The position numbers and the translations under genes are program-made. Positions 35,569 through 48,200 of a stretch of 64,000 bases of DNA are shown in pieces (the stretch's first letter is position 1; the number at the start of each line of letters is the position of its first letter). The notes beneath the pieces are model-generated. The model worked only from the letters and a program-made list of their open reading frames with translations, searched no databases and was not told the DNA's origin. The DNA comes from Aquanectria penicillioides (lineage: Eukaryota; Ascomycota; Sordariomycetes; Hypocreales; Nectriaceae): the NCBI GenBank assembly GCA_003415625.1, contig PYIU01000001.1:5762635-5826634 (forward strand), written 5' to 3'.

Positions 35569-36901
35569 GAATCCGTCCCGAGGCCACTGGGAGAGAGCAG
35601 GAGCCGGAACATTGGGCAGGCATAATACCCCCTTCTGTAGGGAGCACTGATATTTCATTTTCTTTGTCACCTGTTGGTTTTTCCATTGTTGGTCGGGTCG
35701 AATCCCCGGACATGACATACATGCATAAGGCGTGTATTCCGTTCTTTGTACTTTATATCATGCCGTCTCATAGGTTTCCTAGTATCGAGCAGAAGAAGCT
35801 GCCACTAGGGTATGGTACATGTAATGCTAAAGACGTATATATAGATGCATTTGAATACGCGTTTCCACCCCGATCTAATCAATCGCCAGTAAGAAAAGGG
35901 CGCCGTGGCGGCGCGTGGGCCGATTAGGGATGGAAGACAATGAAACAGCTCACCCGGCGTCCGCCCAAGCTGCAGTGCTACAGCACCTGTCTAGGCAGAT
36001 GAGCCCCGTTCCGATAGTGATAATTATAGCGATCCGGTCGTGTTAGCGGGCGCGGACGGCGGGGGGCATGCAATTACACCAAGCCCCTCCCCAGGCCTTC
36101 CCCCCAGACCGTCGCTCGTTGGCCTGTCCCTGACTCCCTCAGCGTGTAACCCAGCGCCAGCGCGGCGTAAAGGATGCCCCAGCGGCTGCAGCCCCAGTCA
36201 TATTAACTAATATAGCGTTCTATGCTGGCGAGCGCGCTCTCCCCCCAGCGCAACCTAGCACTGCTAGGCCAATCCCTCAACCTGGAGGCGGTATCGCGCG
36301 GCAGAACCCGAGACTAGGCTTCTTTCGATGCTGGCCCGCTTTGGCCAGCGGCCTTGCCTCAGATAATGCCTGGATGAGACCAGCTGGGTCTGACTTGACT
36401 GCCTGATTCTCCTTCACCAAGCGATCTCGAGCTGTCAACCCAGACTCCGATTCCACCGTCTCTTTTTTCCTTTCCTTCAGTGACTCAGCCGGCCTGGTGT
36501 GCAAGCGGTCGACTTGTTGCTTCTTCCCCGTTTGCGCCCCCTTCGCCAGTCCGTCCTGTCTGTCTCCCTTCGCTTGTGAGGCGCCTCCCTCTCCACCGAT
36601 CAGCCGCTTTGTCCTGGCCTGCCCTACCGCCCCAGTCCGCCTCTACCTCGTCCGAGCTCTCCATACTAGCCTCGACGAGTCAGACGGCCGCTTCTCCTGG
36701 ACGCATCAACCCTGGGGACATTTCTGCTGCCTGTCTGAAGTCCTTTCCTTTTCCGAGCATCGCGGTATTTGAATAACGGAGTGCCCCCCGACGAGCTGCT
36801 CTGACGACATAACGTCGACACCACCCCTCGATCTCGACCCCGCCTCCATCGCCTCCGTTGAGCCGCCCCTTCCACCCTCTGTCCTCAGACAGAGACCGAC
36901 G
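35569..36901. other. Intergenic, 1.3 kb
   Basis: This spacer contains the Srf1-like 3' UTR and the cullin promoter. The last 400 bp are pyrimidine-rich, as expected for a fungal leader. No coding signal, repeat array or RNA gene was seen. Confidence 0.5.
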
Positions 36902-39439
36902 ATGGCCGCCAAGATGGCTGCCCCGAGCCAGATGCCCCCGGTGCCAAACCGGGAGGATATCGGAGCAACGTGAGTTGCCCGCGCGCACGTGTGCGTAGCT
37001 GTGCTGACCCTGACAGATGGACCTATCTTCAAGCTGGAATCTCGCGTATCATGAACGACCTCGAGCAGGGTATCGACATGCAGATGTACATGGGTGTTTA
37101 CACGTACGTTTTCCTCGACGCATCCCGCCCCTTCGTCCCGTCCCGGATGCTGATTTGATACAGCGCTGTTCACAACTTTTGTACATCACAGAAGGCCGTT
37201 GGCCTGGGTGGCCCGGCCATGCACTCCAACCATCGAGGAGGTACAACGCGCCCCGTTTCTTCTTCTCATCTCTCAAAAGTTTCGCTAACAGCTCCCAGCG
37301 CATCTTCTCGGCGAGGAGCTCTACAACAAGCTAATCGATTACCTGAAGCAACATCTCGAGGAACTCGTTGCCCAGTCCAAGGCGCACACAGATGAGGCTC
37401 TTCTCTCCTTTTACATCAAAGAATGGGGTCGATATACCGTCGCCGCCAAGTACATTCATCATCTCTTTCGATACCTGAACCGACATTGGGTGAAGAGGGA
37501 GATTGACGAGGGAAAGAAGAACATCTACGATGTCTACACGCTACATCTGGTACAATGGCGCCGCGTCCTCTTCGAGCAGGTGTCGACCAAGGTCATGGAC
37601 GCAGTGCTGAAGCTGGTCGAGAAGCAGAGAAATGGAGAGACCATTGAGCACAGCCAGATCAAGCAGGTGGTTGACTCCTTTGTCTCCCTTGGCTTGGATG
37701 AGGCCGACCCTTCAAAGTCAACTCTCGACGTCTACCGATTCCACTTCGAGCGCCCCTTCCTTGCTGCCACTAAGGAATTCTATCTTGCCGAGTCTAAACA
37801 GTTCGTGGCAGAGAATAGCGTTGTCGAGTACATGAAGAAGGCTGAGACTCGCCTGGCTGAGGAAGAGGAACGTGTCCGCATGTACCTCCACCAGGATATT
37901 GCAATTCCCCTCAAGAAGTGCTGCAACCAGGCACTGATCGCCGACCACTCAGGTCTTCTACGTGAGGAGTTCCAGGTTCTCCTCGACAACGATCGTGAAG
38001 AAGATATGGCGAGAATGTATAACCTACTGTCTCGCATTCCCGAAGGTCTGGAGCCCTTGAGAACACGGTTCGAGACCCATGTGAGGAAGGCTGGCCTCGC
38101 TGCCGTCCAGAAGGTCCAATCATCTGAAGGCGACAAGCTTGAGCCCAAGGTCTACGTGGATGCTCTCCTTGAGATCCACACCCAGTACCAGGGATTGGTC
38201 AAGAGGGCGTTCAACGATGAGCCTGAGTTCACCCGATCTTTGGATAACGCCTGCAGAGAGTTTGTGAACAGAAATGAGGTATGCAAGGCAGGCTCCAACA
38301 AGTCTCCAGAGCTGCTAGCCAAGTACACCGATGTCCTGTTGCGAAAGAGCAGCACCAGCATCGAAGAGGCCGACCTGGAGCGCACTCTTACCCAGATCAT
38401 GACCGTTTTCAAGTACATCGAGGACAAGGATGTGTTCCAAAAGTTCTATTCCCGCATGCTCGCGCGACGCTTGGTCCACAGCAACTCCTCATCAGATGAC
38501 GCCGAGACTAGCATGATCAGCAAATTGAAGGAGGCTTGCGGTTTCGAGTACACCAACAAGCTCCAGCGCATGTTCCAGGATATGCAAATTTCAAAGGATC
38601 TCAACAAGGAATTCCGAGACCACCTTGAGGGCATCGAGCACGCCAAGTCTGTGGACTCCAACTTCTCCATCCTTGGTACCGGTTTCTGGCCCCTCACGGC
38701 TCCCAGTACCGATTTCACCCCACCCCCCGAGATTGCCGCCGAGATTGAGCGGTTCGTTCGCTTCTACAAGCGCAAGCACGACGGTCGCAAACTGACCTGG
38801 TTGTGGCATCTCTGCAAGGGCGAGATCAAGGCAGGTTACTGCAAAAACAGCAAGACTCCCTACACTTTCCAGGTGTCTATTTACCAAATGGCTATCCTCC
38901 TCCTCTTCAATGAGAAGGATGCCTACACGTACGAGGACATGCTCAGCGCAACCCAGCTTAGCTCCGAAGTGCTAGACCAGGCCTTGGCCGTCATCCTCAA
39001 GGCCAAGGTGTTGACGATGGGCGTAGCCGGTGAAAAGCCCGGTCCTGGCAAGTCTTTCAAGCTAAACTACGACTTCAAGAGTAAGAAGATCCGAGTGAAC
39101 CTGAATCTGGGTGGTGTCAAGGAGGCCAAGCAGGAGGAGGCGGAAACAAACAAGACCATCGAGGAAGACCGAAAACTTGTCCTCCAGGTAAGAATCCATC
39201 TTCTTTTCCATTACTTTAAATTTATCCACGTTGCTAACACACCCAACCAGTCTGCTATCGTGCGAATCATGAAGGCACGCAAGAAGATGAAGCACACTCA
39301 ACTCGTCAGCGAGACCATCAACCAGATCCGCTCTCGCTTCGTGCCGAAGGTCAGCGACATCAAGAAGTGTATTGAAATCCTACTCGACAAGGAGTATCTG
39401 GAACGTCTTGATGATGACGAGCTAGGATATTTGGCCTAG
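36902..39439 (+). CDS. CUL1: Cullin-1 (SCF ubiquitin ligase scaffold, Cdc53-type)
   Basis: Exons 36902-36969, 37017-37103, 37164-37240, 37299-39187 and 39251-39439 give about 769 residues; the four introns are 47-63 bp. The N-terminal repeats begin [19 protein letters not shown] and [10 protein letters not shown], which bind the Skp1/F-box adaptor in this family. The cullin homology region follows ([72 protein letters not shown]). The winged-helix C-terminus contains the neddylation site in [11 protein letters not shown], Lys715, and ends DDDELGYLA. Known role: joins Rbx1/E2 to F-box proteins to ubiquitinate cell-cycle and signalling substrates. Length and motifs are complete, with no break. 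It converges with AVL9. Confidence 0.96.
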
Positions 39440-40235
39440 ATGATTCACTCATCAACTTTCGGTTGTCACACAATTTCAGAAACGATATTGATACTCCCTC
39501 ATCAAACTTCCTCCAGTGGCCAAGTAGACTTACACCTGGTCTTCTTCATTGAGGCACCGACTGTAGAATTCGATCGTCATGGGAGGGTGTTTTTGTTGTT
39601 TCCTTTCCGCAGGGCTGGGAGCTGCGGCGGCGACGAGGACAGATGGGTTTTACTAGATGGTCGGCATGGATATGTGCAACATGGGCTCTCTTCCACCAGT
39701 CCCCCCTTTCCCCATTTAGTGCTTCTCTTCCCCCTTCCACTTGACTTCTTGTTTTTCTTCTTCTCTTATGATGACGTACCCAGGGGGGTAATGGGAAATG
39801 GAACGGAAGGGTCCGGCTGGGTTAGCGGGAGCAGGAAGCGGCGTGCTGCAAAAGCTTGGGAGAATTAAGGTGCCGGAAGTTATTATACACACAGCAACAC
39901 ATACAGGAACGGCCAAGATTCCAGTCGGTTCAAGACGTTAAAAAAACATGGGATACAAACGTGAATTTTTTCTTTTCAACCATCCGCTCGGCTGCTGCAT
40001 CGTCATGCGCACCTTGATACTGCCGTTCGTTCGGTGCTATGCTTTAAAATGGTGCCATTATACAACGTGTTACGATATCGCTGCCCCGTTCTATCTAACC
40101 ATGATCCTATAATAATTAAAAAAAAAAAAAAAAAAAAGAGGTTTTCAACCCAAAAAAAAATTCAGATTCTTCATCCTCATCTTCGTCCTCATCCTGGCCC
40201 TTGGATAAAGCTGTGTGGTATATATAGCATGATCA
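39440..40235. other. Convergent 3' intergenic with A20 run
   Basis: The cullin and AVL9 stop codons face each other across 0.8 kb, so both terminators lie here. A run of about 20 A is at 40118-40137. Short frames are present but not coding-like. Confidence 0.55.
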
Positions 40236-42647
40236 TCAATCCTTGGTAATTGCAGCATTTTCCACCTCTTTTTTCTGTTCTGCTTCTGCCGCAGGCTTAG
40301 TCTCGGCAAGCTTATCTCGAGAGCCGACGACATCCTCTGTATGGAACCCATCATCCTTGGCATCTTTACCTACCACACCATTCTTCTGCGGCGCAGGCAC
40401 TTTGTCCTCGGTCTTGGCTTTGATGCCCGTTGTTGGCCGGCCCGGCGACTCGCTCACGCCAGAGAGAATGCTCTCGCTAAAGCTGACGCCGGTGTTGGGC
40501 CGGACACTAGTGGTATCTTCTGAGGATGCGTCACGAGCGTCTGGGGCGTTCACCAACTGGTAGTCCCTGTCGATGGGACTGGTAGATCCAGACGTCTCGG
40601 GATGCTTCTCAGTCTTTGGAGTGGCCTTGCGGCCCCAACCGCCACCCCAGCCTCCGGCACGACGTTTTTCGCCTGCCCAAGCGGCCCAACTGGACATGTA
40701 GGCACCGGCTCTGGCACCCGCGGTCTGCACTGACTGCTGTGCCTTGTTCATATCTGCGCCGTAGCCAACTCCTCCGGGATGTTGCTCAGTTGGTGGCTTG
40801 GAGGCCTGGGCCGCGCGAGCCTCTTCTGCGCGGCGGCGCTGGGCTTCGCGTAGGGATTCCATATCGGCGTAGAGCTTGTTGAGGACGAACGAGGCCTTCT
40901 CGCGACCGGCAGCAAAGTTGCGGCCAAGCACCTCGCGCCCTTGTGCGAAGCGTTCGTCGAGGTGCAGCTCCTTTACCTGCTCGGCAATGCGTCGTTGAAC
41001 ATCATCGATAGTTAAACCTCCTGCACAAGGATGCCGTGGATCCACGATGTCGAAGAGATGGGAATCGGTGTTAGCGTTCCACATGCGATAGTTTTCGGTG
41101 CGCTTCCAAGCATCGACCCAGTCGTGGCCAAAGTCGACAATGGGATCGCCCTCGACTTCTGGGAGGATGGCCTTGGGGTTGTTTGGGTTGGAGGTGAGGT
41201 AATTGTGGTATTTAACGGAAGAAATGAGGGAGAGAATGTACTCTTCGAATTGAAGCCTTATAAACTCCTCACTTCCGACGTACTTTAGCGTCTTGGGTCG
41301 GCTGGGGTTGGCCTCATCCCAAGTGTCGTTAATCTCCTGCGTCAGGTAATCGATCCATCGGCGATCCGCGGCGGTAAGGGTAAGGGCGGCCCTCAGAGAT
41401 GTAGAGGTGATGTTGATAGTGTCCTCATCAAGATTGATGAGGATGTCGCTGTATCGATCCTTCTGCTGAAGGAGAAGTGAGTTTGTGCTTCCGACGACAT
41501 ATGACTTGGTCCCAAAGTCGGCTAGGATATCAAGTTGTTGAAGGGGAGTGTAAGGGCCGTACAGGCTTCCCTGGTGAATTGTTAGAAGATTGATTCATTT
41601 CGTTAGATAATTACAAGCCATACCTTGCCAAAGATCTGAAGCGGGAGGCCCATGTAGGTCAGGAGCGAGTTGCGATCACTAGTCCGCAAACTCGTAGGTT
41701 TCGAGAGGCCCTTCTCGTAATTGTTCAATTCAGGGTCGGCGCAATCCTGAAGGCTGCGAATGAGGCCGGGTATCAAAGACAGAAGAGAAAATTGCATCAT
41801 GCACAGCCGATCGCACCGGGAGCCAAAGAAGAGCATCTATGGAGGTTAGCATCGATACCAGAAGCTTTTGTCTGGGTGGCTCACCTTGGGCTGGAGAAGG
41901 CAGCACTTCAGTAGAACAAGCGTTTGCCATTTGAACTCGTGAATGAGCTCTCGCAGGCTCATGCCCAGATACTGGTCACGATCCACCTGGTCGTTCAGCA
42001 GGCCCCTCCTCTTCTCATCGGCCAAGCTCTCCTGAAACCTGCGCAGGATCTCAACATCTGTAAACTCTCGCTGGGCAAACCAGGCCTGGGTAACGACGCT
42101 GAGGCGCTGGCGAAGTATGCCGAAGAATTGAGGGCTATCAGCAATGACGACAACGGCCTTCTGAACTGTGGAGCGAGTGACATCTGCTGGACGATTTATG
42201 AGCTGGGACGAATCTAGCTGTCGAGTGCAAGAGATTCCGAACAAGGAGGTCGCGGTGGTCGTTTCTGTTTCTGGCCGGAGCAGTGTGAAGTAAGAAAAGT
42301 CCTCCTCGGAGCTGTAAATGTGTCAGCAAAGGTGTATCTGTGACGGCGGCCCTCTCTCGTCAAGGGATCCAAGTTGCAACTCACGCATGCGCTCCGTCAC
42401 TCAAGGCCATGAAAGGCAGCAATGACCAGCCATGGTCGATGGCGGGATCGGCGCCCTCTTCAGCGCCAAACCAGGTCTCGACCTCTGGGCCTCGGGCATG
42501 ATGGAAGCCGACGACGGTGACCAGAGGGATGAAATCAGACTTGTTCCAGGAGGCAGGTGACGAAGGCTCGATGGGAGATAGCACAGGGTTAAGATCGGCG
42601 GCGGAATCGGGCGCATTGAGCGCAGAGTTGGACTCGTCAGAGCTCAT
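40236..42647 (-). CDS. AVL9: Avl9 late secretory pathway protein (DENN-related)
   Basis: Exons 42647-42385, 42311-41885, 41836-41624 and 41570-40236 give about 745 residues, with introns of 48-73 bp. The start MSSDESNS was chosen because FIPLVTVVGFHHARGPEVETWFG follows after a short disordered stretch, as in the Avl9 family. Further family blocks: EEDFSYFTLL, LFGISCTRQ, VQKAVVVIADSP, LVLLKCCLLQPKMLFFGSRC, SLYGPYTPLQQLDIL, KSYVVGSTNSLLL, RRWIDYLTQEI. The last 280 residues are disordered and charged. Avl9 is a peripheral protein needed in yeast for exocytic transport from the Golgi and is related to DENN/Lchn proteins that act on Rab GTPases. All introns are in frame and no break is seen. Confidence 0.93.
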
Positions 42648-43117
42648 TGCGACTCGGGGAGCGGGTGGAGTGCCCGCCAGGTAAGGATGTTGGATTCCCG
42701 CTCTCAGTGTTGCTATAACGCTGCCATGTACGTGCTTCGACCGTTCCGCGGGGCTTCCAACGGGCTGTCGGGCTGTCGAGGGTCGGGGTCGGGAGACGTC
42801 GAGGCTATCGAGGGTTGTCGAGGGTTCACCGTGGCTCACAACTGGCGGGTTGCGTGGTGCGGGACGGCGGGGGGTAATCGCCGTAGAAGCCGGATTCGTG
42901 ACTGAGCAGCGAGCTAAGAGACTCGATTGCCTGGGAGCGGCTTGTCCACGGTCGGCAAACTCGGGAGAGACTGGACAAGTGCTGCGTTTGACCCCGCGGG
43001 GGGTGATGCTGAAGCGTGGACGAAGGCGGTCAAGAAAACGTGCTTGTGAGGCTCACGCAAGAGGCCCGGGCTGCTGGGACCGTGGCGGCGGCCGGCGAGG
43101 CAGGCGGGACCGTGGAC

Positions 43118-43156
43118 GGGGGGGGGGGAGAGGGGGAAGGGGGAAGGGGGAAGGGG
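43118..43156 (+). repeat. G-rich tract (G11 then GGGGGAA repeats)
   Basis: An 11-base G run is followed by several GGGGGAA units. The tract satisfies G-quadruplex spacing and lies about 480 bp upstream of the AVL9 ATG on the opposite strand. Confidence 0.75.
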
Positions 43157-44812
43157 TGTTTGGGACGGCGACGATGCGGAGGCGTGGCAGGCGTGGCAAA
43201 AGGGTGTGAAGGAAAGAATAGAAGAGAATGGGAGTGAGACAAAGGGAGGACGAAAGTCGCTGACGTCGAGATGACGGCGATGGTGATGGTCGAAGGGGGG
43301 AGATTTTTTGGCCTTTGCTGTTGGCGTCGGCGTTTGGGGAATCCTTGACGGACGACCGGTTGGTTTTAGGTGTGTGAAATTAACAAGTGCTACTGATTAA
43401 AGTCGTAGGGCCAGATGGCATTGGATGAATTGGGGACCGGGGGGGGAGGACAAGCAGCAGTGCGTGTGTATGTGTGTGTGTGTGTGTGTGCTGCTTGCCA
43501 CTGTATCGAGCACGCTGTGAGTTCATCTCCGCGTACTGCTTCCATCCTTAGTTACTCCATCTTCCCAGCTAGCGCAGTCTATAATTACGGCACCAACCCC
43601 GTTCGTTGCCCATTGGCATTGACCTGCCGCTATCGCTACTTTTTTTTTTCATGCTATATTCATCGCCGTCTATAGAGCGAGCCAGGGACTCGGGGAGGCA
43701 TGTACATAATTAGATGGGTACCCCACCATCCTGGTTCTGTCTGGGTGCTCGAATCCATCCCGTCTCATCCGCCCTCGATCCGCCCTTAGCCGTCTCTCTG
43801 ATTTACAGTGCTAGCGTCGGCACTGCAAATTCAGCGCGCACATCATCATCATCAGTGCGCAGGCCCACTCATCGACCCGACTTCATAAATTACCACAACC
43901 TCATCTCACACTTGGTGTCATTTTGTCCCCTCCTGCTCCTGCTCGTGTGTTGCCCCCGTTCATTCGACCATCTGCTTCACCATCGAAACAACCCGGTCCG
44001 TTGCAGACCTTCCTTGCCTTGTTCTGCTTGAAACCTGCCCGTGCGTACTCCGTAGATATCCTCTCCTCTCCCTCCTTTGTCCCCCCCCCCCCCCGGGGAT
44101 GTTCGCAGTCTCGAACTGCTCTGAAGGTGGCATCACCATCCATCCACGTCACCACAAACTAAGCTAACCCTGGCTCTTGCGGCTCTTTTGTTGTTGTCAA
44201 GCACCTGTCATTGAGCTTGTCCCCCGACCTACAGTACATGGGCTGCTTTTTTTTGGGGGGGTGTGTGATCTGATTTGACGTGCTGTGGCCATGCTGGTCC
44301 CTATCATAGCAATCTCCCCGTGGTGGGATGTCATGAAGAATCCATGGGCCCTATCCACACATTGTTCATGCCCTGCACTGTAGCTCTCCCCCCATCCATC
44401 CCCCTTCCATCACCAATCTCGATATCGTGTCTGTCCCCCCGTGAATATGACACTTCCTTACACCGTCTTGGCCCAAGTCCAACTCCGTGGGCATCCCCCA
44501 TTCGACATTGCCCTCTGCCAACCCGTCCTCCATTGGACGTGGCTTCTTGCTGAGGGTTGCATCGCAGGCGAGCACACACCACACACCGCGCACCACACGA
44601 CTCTCTGCCTGCCGACGTGTCTTGCATGGATGGCATGCCCCCAATTGGCCTGACGTCGATCCCCGTCTCGTCGGGGGGGTTCTACCGAGTCATCTGCAGC
44701 TGCAGCGGGTTGAACTGCGTTTCGCCGCCCCTCTGCCCTTGACCTCACGAATAGCGCCCTGTTTAAATCTCCCGGCGATGGCGTCTTCGTATTCCATTGC
44801 ATCAAAGTCGAC

Positions 44813-44830
44813 GGGGGGGGGGGGGGGGGG
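44813..44830 (+). repeat. G18 homopolymer
   Basis: Eighteen consecutive G bases lie in intergenic sequence. This is one of several long C/G homopolymers in the window (also C14 at 2746-2759, C12 at 9792-9803, C14 at 44081-44094). Their exact lengths are likely unreliable. Confidence 0.85.
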
Positions 44831-45168
44831 CGCTGCATGTCTTAGATCATTCCTCGGACAGGGCTGAATGTGCAAGCAAGCACAATCGATGAGGTTCTCG
44901 AACAACTAACAAATTCATATTGGTTGAATCCGAATGATGAATTGCTTCTGCTTGGAGAAGCCTGATATCGACGCCATTCTGGTGCCGTGTGCCACGAATG
45001 CCATGCAGTTGAGAGACATTTGCTGTAGTTCCCGTTGAGCCATAGGGTAGGCGTGGGCTTTTTGTGCTTGCTTTGTTCTTACAGGGTAAATGTTTCAATA
45101 TCTGACCAGTCTCTTTGTTCCAGAGTGCTATTTTAAACCTGAACCCGAGCCACGGTCCCCTGGCTGCC

Positions 45169-45213
45169 TCTTCTTTTCTTCTTTTCTTCTTTTCTTCTTT
45201 TCTTTCTTTTTCT
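45169..45213. repeat. TTTTCTTC tandem array
   Basis: TTCTTTTC-type units repeat in a pure pyrimidine tract of about 45 bp. No gene is adjacent. Confidence 0.8.
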
Positions 45214-48200
45214 CTGCTTAATTCACCAAGTAAGCTTCTCGGCACTACGGGGTCACAACGTGCCTCACTCATCCTTTCATTTCACTATGTCTGTGAGATA
45301 TGATGGTTATCAAAGAGATGCGAGACATATCTGATAGTTTACTGAGCAGCCCCAAAGCGTCACCCATAAGCACAACAGTCTCTACTCCAAACTCATAAAC
45401 AATTTCGAAACGTAGACCCCGGAGTCTCAAGGAACCTTGCCCCTGGGAATTAGCTTTGTCTGCATCCAAGTGCTCTCGGCTTGTGGTCCCGATAGGCCGA
45501 AGCATTTGATTTGAGATGACCACATGCACATTCATGTACATGCACATACACACACACGTACGCTTCGACGACAAAAGGGGCCAGTCATGCTAGCTTCGAT
45601 CTCTCTTCCCTTGAAAACTTAGCTGAATCAAAGGTGCCCCCCAAGAAAACGCCACGGCCTATAATGGACCTTCAGTGCTGCGAGCGAGAGGACATCAAAA
45701 GCCATATCTGGCCGATCAAAGAAAGTCCGTCGGCGATCACACTACGGCCTTACGCTTGGGCGTGGACTTGACCACTGCTCAGTGCTCGCTTCAACCGTGT
45801 CCCGCAATACAAAAACTTTGGCCCCGGAGAAACCTCGTGAGTCCGGAGGAATTAAGCTATAGGAGTTTGGAAAAGGCATAGGCTCATATGCCACCTCGTG
45901 GTCGTCGCCCGCCGCCACGCGATTGCCAAGACGGATCCAGACTAGTTTAAACAAGCCTCCCGATGTTTCTAACATTTGACATCTGGCTATTTTGCCAAAT
46001 TGAAACTTAAGATTTGCAAGTATCGGCCGAAGTGGCTCGGCTCCAAAGACGGCTGATCAACGGATTAGCTGGGGCCTCCACCATCTCTGAAGCTTGACCT
46101 GAGCACTCCGGGAGTCGACCTTATGATCGTGTCTCATCGAATCTCAACAGAGCAGCGTCCTAACACTCTCCGAGGCATCTAGACCTGCCTGCATGGGCTC
46201 ATGTTTTTCCTTGCGGGCATCAATGGGGTACATATCCTCTCCGTATTGGGCCCAATTACCTGTTATGCGAGATGCCCTTCGATACCCTCATTCCAGACGT
46301 CAGACAACGAATGCCAAGGCATTATGAGATTGAGACACGATCGCAAGGAGACCCGCTAGATTGAAGGAAAAGTTTTCCTGCAATGTTTTGGTTGGTCGCA
46401 TATCTCACATTTGGAATCAGCCTTCACATTAGATGATTCCCTCGAACCGAGGAATGTGTAGAAGAACAAGCGTTAAGCCACATGAAAAATTCCGTTTTCG
46501 GATTGACATAGGTTTAGTAGCGGAAACAGCGCAGAAAAAAAAAAACTCCCAAGGAAAGGTGGTTCGAGAAACTATACCATGTAGTCAGTGGGAAAGTTTG
46601 TTGATGCATCTGCCGCATTTGCAAACTCTGCGCATGATCATCGTCGTGAAACTTGGAATAACAGGGACAACTCGGCGATGCTCTCATGAGGTCGGACAAA
46701 GCTCCAAAGCTGCCTGGTGGCTGAGACAAAGAACGCCCAGGATCAGTGGCAGATCGGGGCTTGCATCAGAAGGATCACCTCAACGGTGCTAATCGGCTGG
46801 ATGGGAGCCGGGACCTCGTCGTGGGCTTCATCAGCACTGAGGCGGGCCGACCAGTGGAGTTGAAAAAACAAGCTGGGCTTCGTGGCGGCCATGCCCTTTG
46901 CTTTCTTCAGCTTCCAGGAGGGGCAGAAGATCACCCGTGGCTGAATAAAGTCGTGCATCCAGCAAGTCCTCGTTGAGGCGAACGGTTGGGAACCGCGTTA
47001 GTCCAATGGTGCAGTTGGGGACCTTGGCAGGAGGGCGTCACGCAGCATCTAAGCCACGAGGTTTGAGAATCGGCTCCAGAGATAGGGGAGGCAGATCCCA
47101 AGGGTCGGCTTTGGTTACAAGACTTCTAGCCGCCATACAGATATGGTTCATTCATGCAGCAGAAACGGGATTGGACTCGCGGAACACTAACGGCATTATC
47201 ATTGTTTCGGCAGTTGCTTGGATCAGCAGCCGACCTACGTACAAGCGTTGCGGCGAGTTTGAGACAACACCATCTCTGTGTGCTGTGAGACTAGAGACAT
47301 GTGATGGGCACACTTCTTCATGCTGCTTGTTCTGTGGGCTATTGAGTGCGTTCTTTTAGACTTAGTTAGATGGTTCGACGGCGATACCTACTAGCTCGTC
47401 AAGGTTGGTTGCGCCTCGCCGAGGCTGGGATCTGGTGGAGTTGTGATGAATGTACCGTATAAACTCAAGAAATTCGAAGTGGGTTTTGTCTCCACTCTCT
47501 TGCATATAACGAACGAAATCTTTCAGAGATATCTATATATGGGAATTTGTGGGGACAAGACTCCACAGCCAGTTTTGAATTTTTTGAGTTGTTACGGTAT
47601 TGACAGCGGAGTGTGTGGCGTCAGAGGGCGAGCTTGTGTGGAGTCGCCCGACGCGACGGGCGTCATGGCCCCAGGTACTCTTTGGGCTTAGCACATTCAT
47701 GCAGCTAGAACGAGAACCGGGTTGGTCGCTAGTTGCCTTCTGGAACACTTCCTTTGCCGCCAGGACACGTCAGTCCGCAGCGGCTGCGAGCCCTGTCTTA
47801 GCGCCTCTACTATGCACACGCGGGAAGAATCTTGCCAGTTTGACGAGCAGCGGCGGCGAGGTGAACCACCGGGGGAGAGGGAATGGGATCATCGATGGAA
47901 AGAAGTTGAACTTGCATGCGGTGAGATTCGCTGATTGCAGGCGGGGTAAGGTTTTTCCACATCGGGAAGCCGGGGAGACAGGAGGCCTGAGGACAGGGAA
48001 GAGAGTCCAAGCGACAAGCGACAAACGAGACACGATAGGAACCTATGGTTACCGAATTCCCCCGTAGGGAGGGCACCCCGGTGAGTGTTGGTGATCCTTA
48101 TGTCTAGAAGGAAATCACACACACACATCGTGCCTGCCAGATGGATTGTCGCATTCAGTTGGGAATTGGTGTGGAGGTGTTCGTCCCGTGCGTCTGGGCT

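Noticed and set aside
35685..35712. T-arm-like GGTCGGGTCGAATCCCCGG, possible tRNA
   Set aside because: It lacks the TTC of the T-loop, and no acceptor, D or anticodon stem can be formed upstream.
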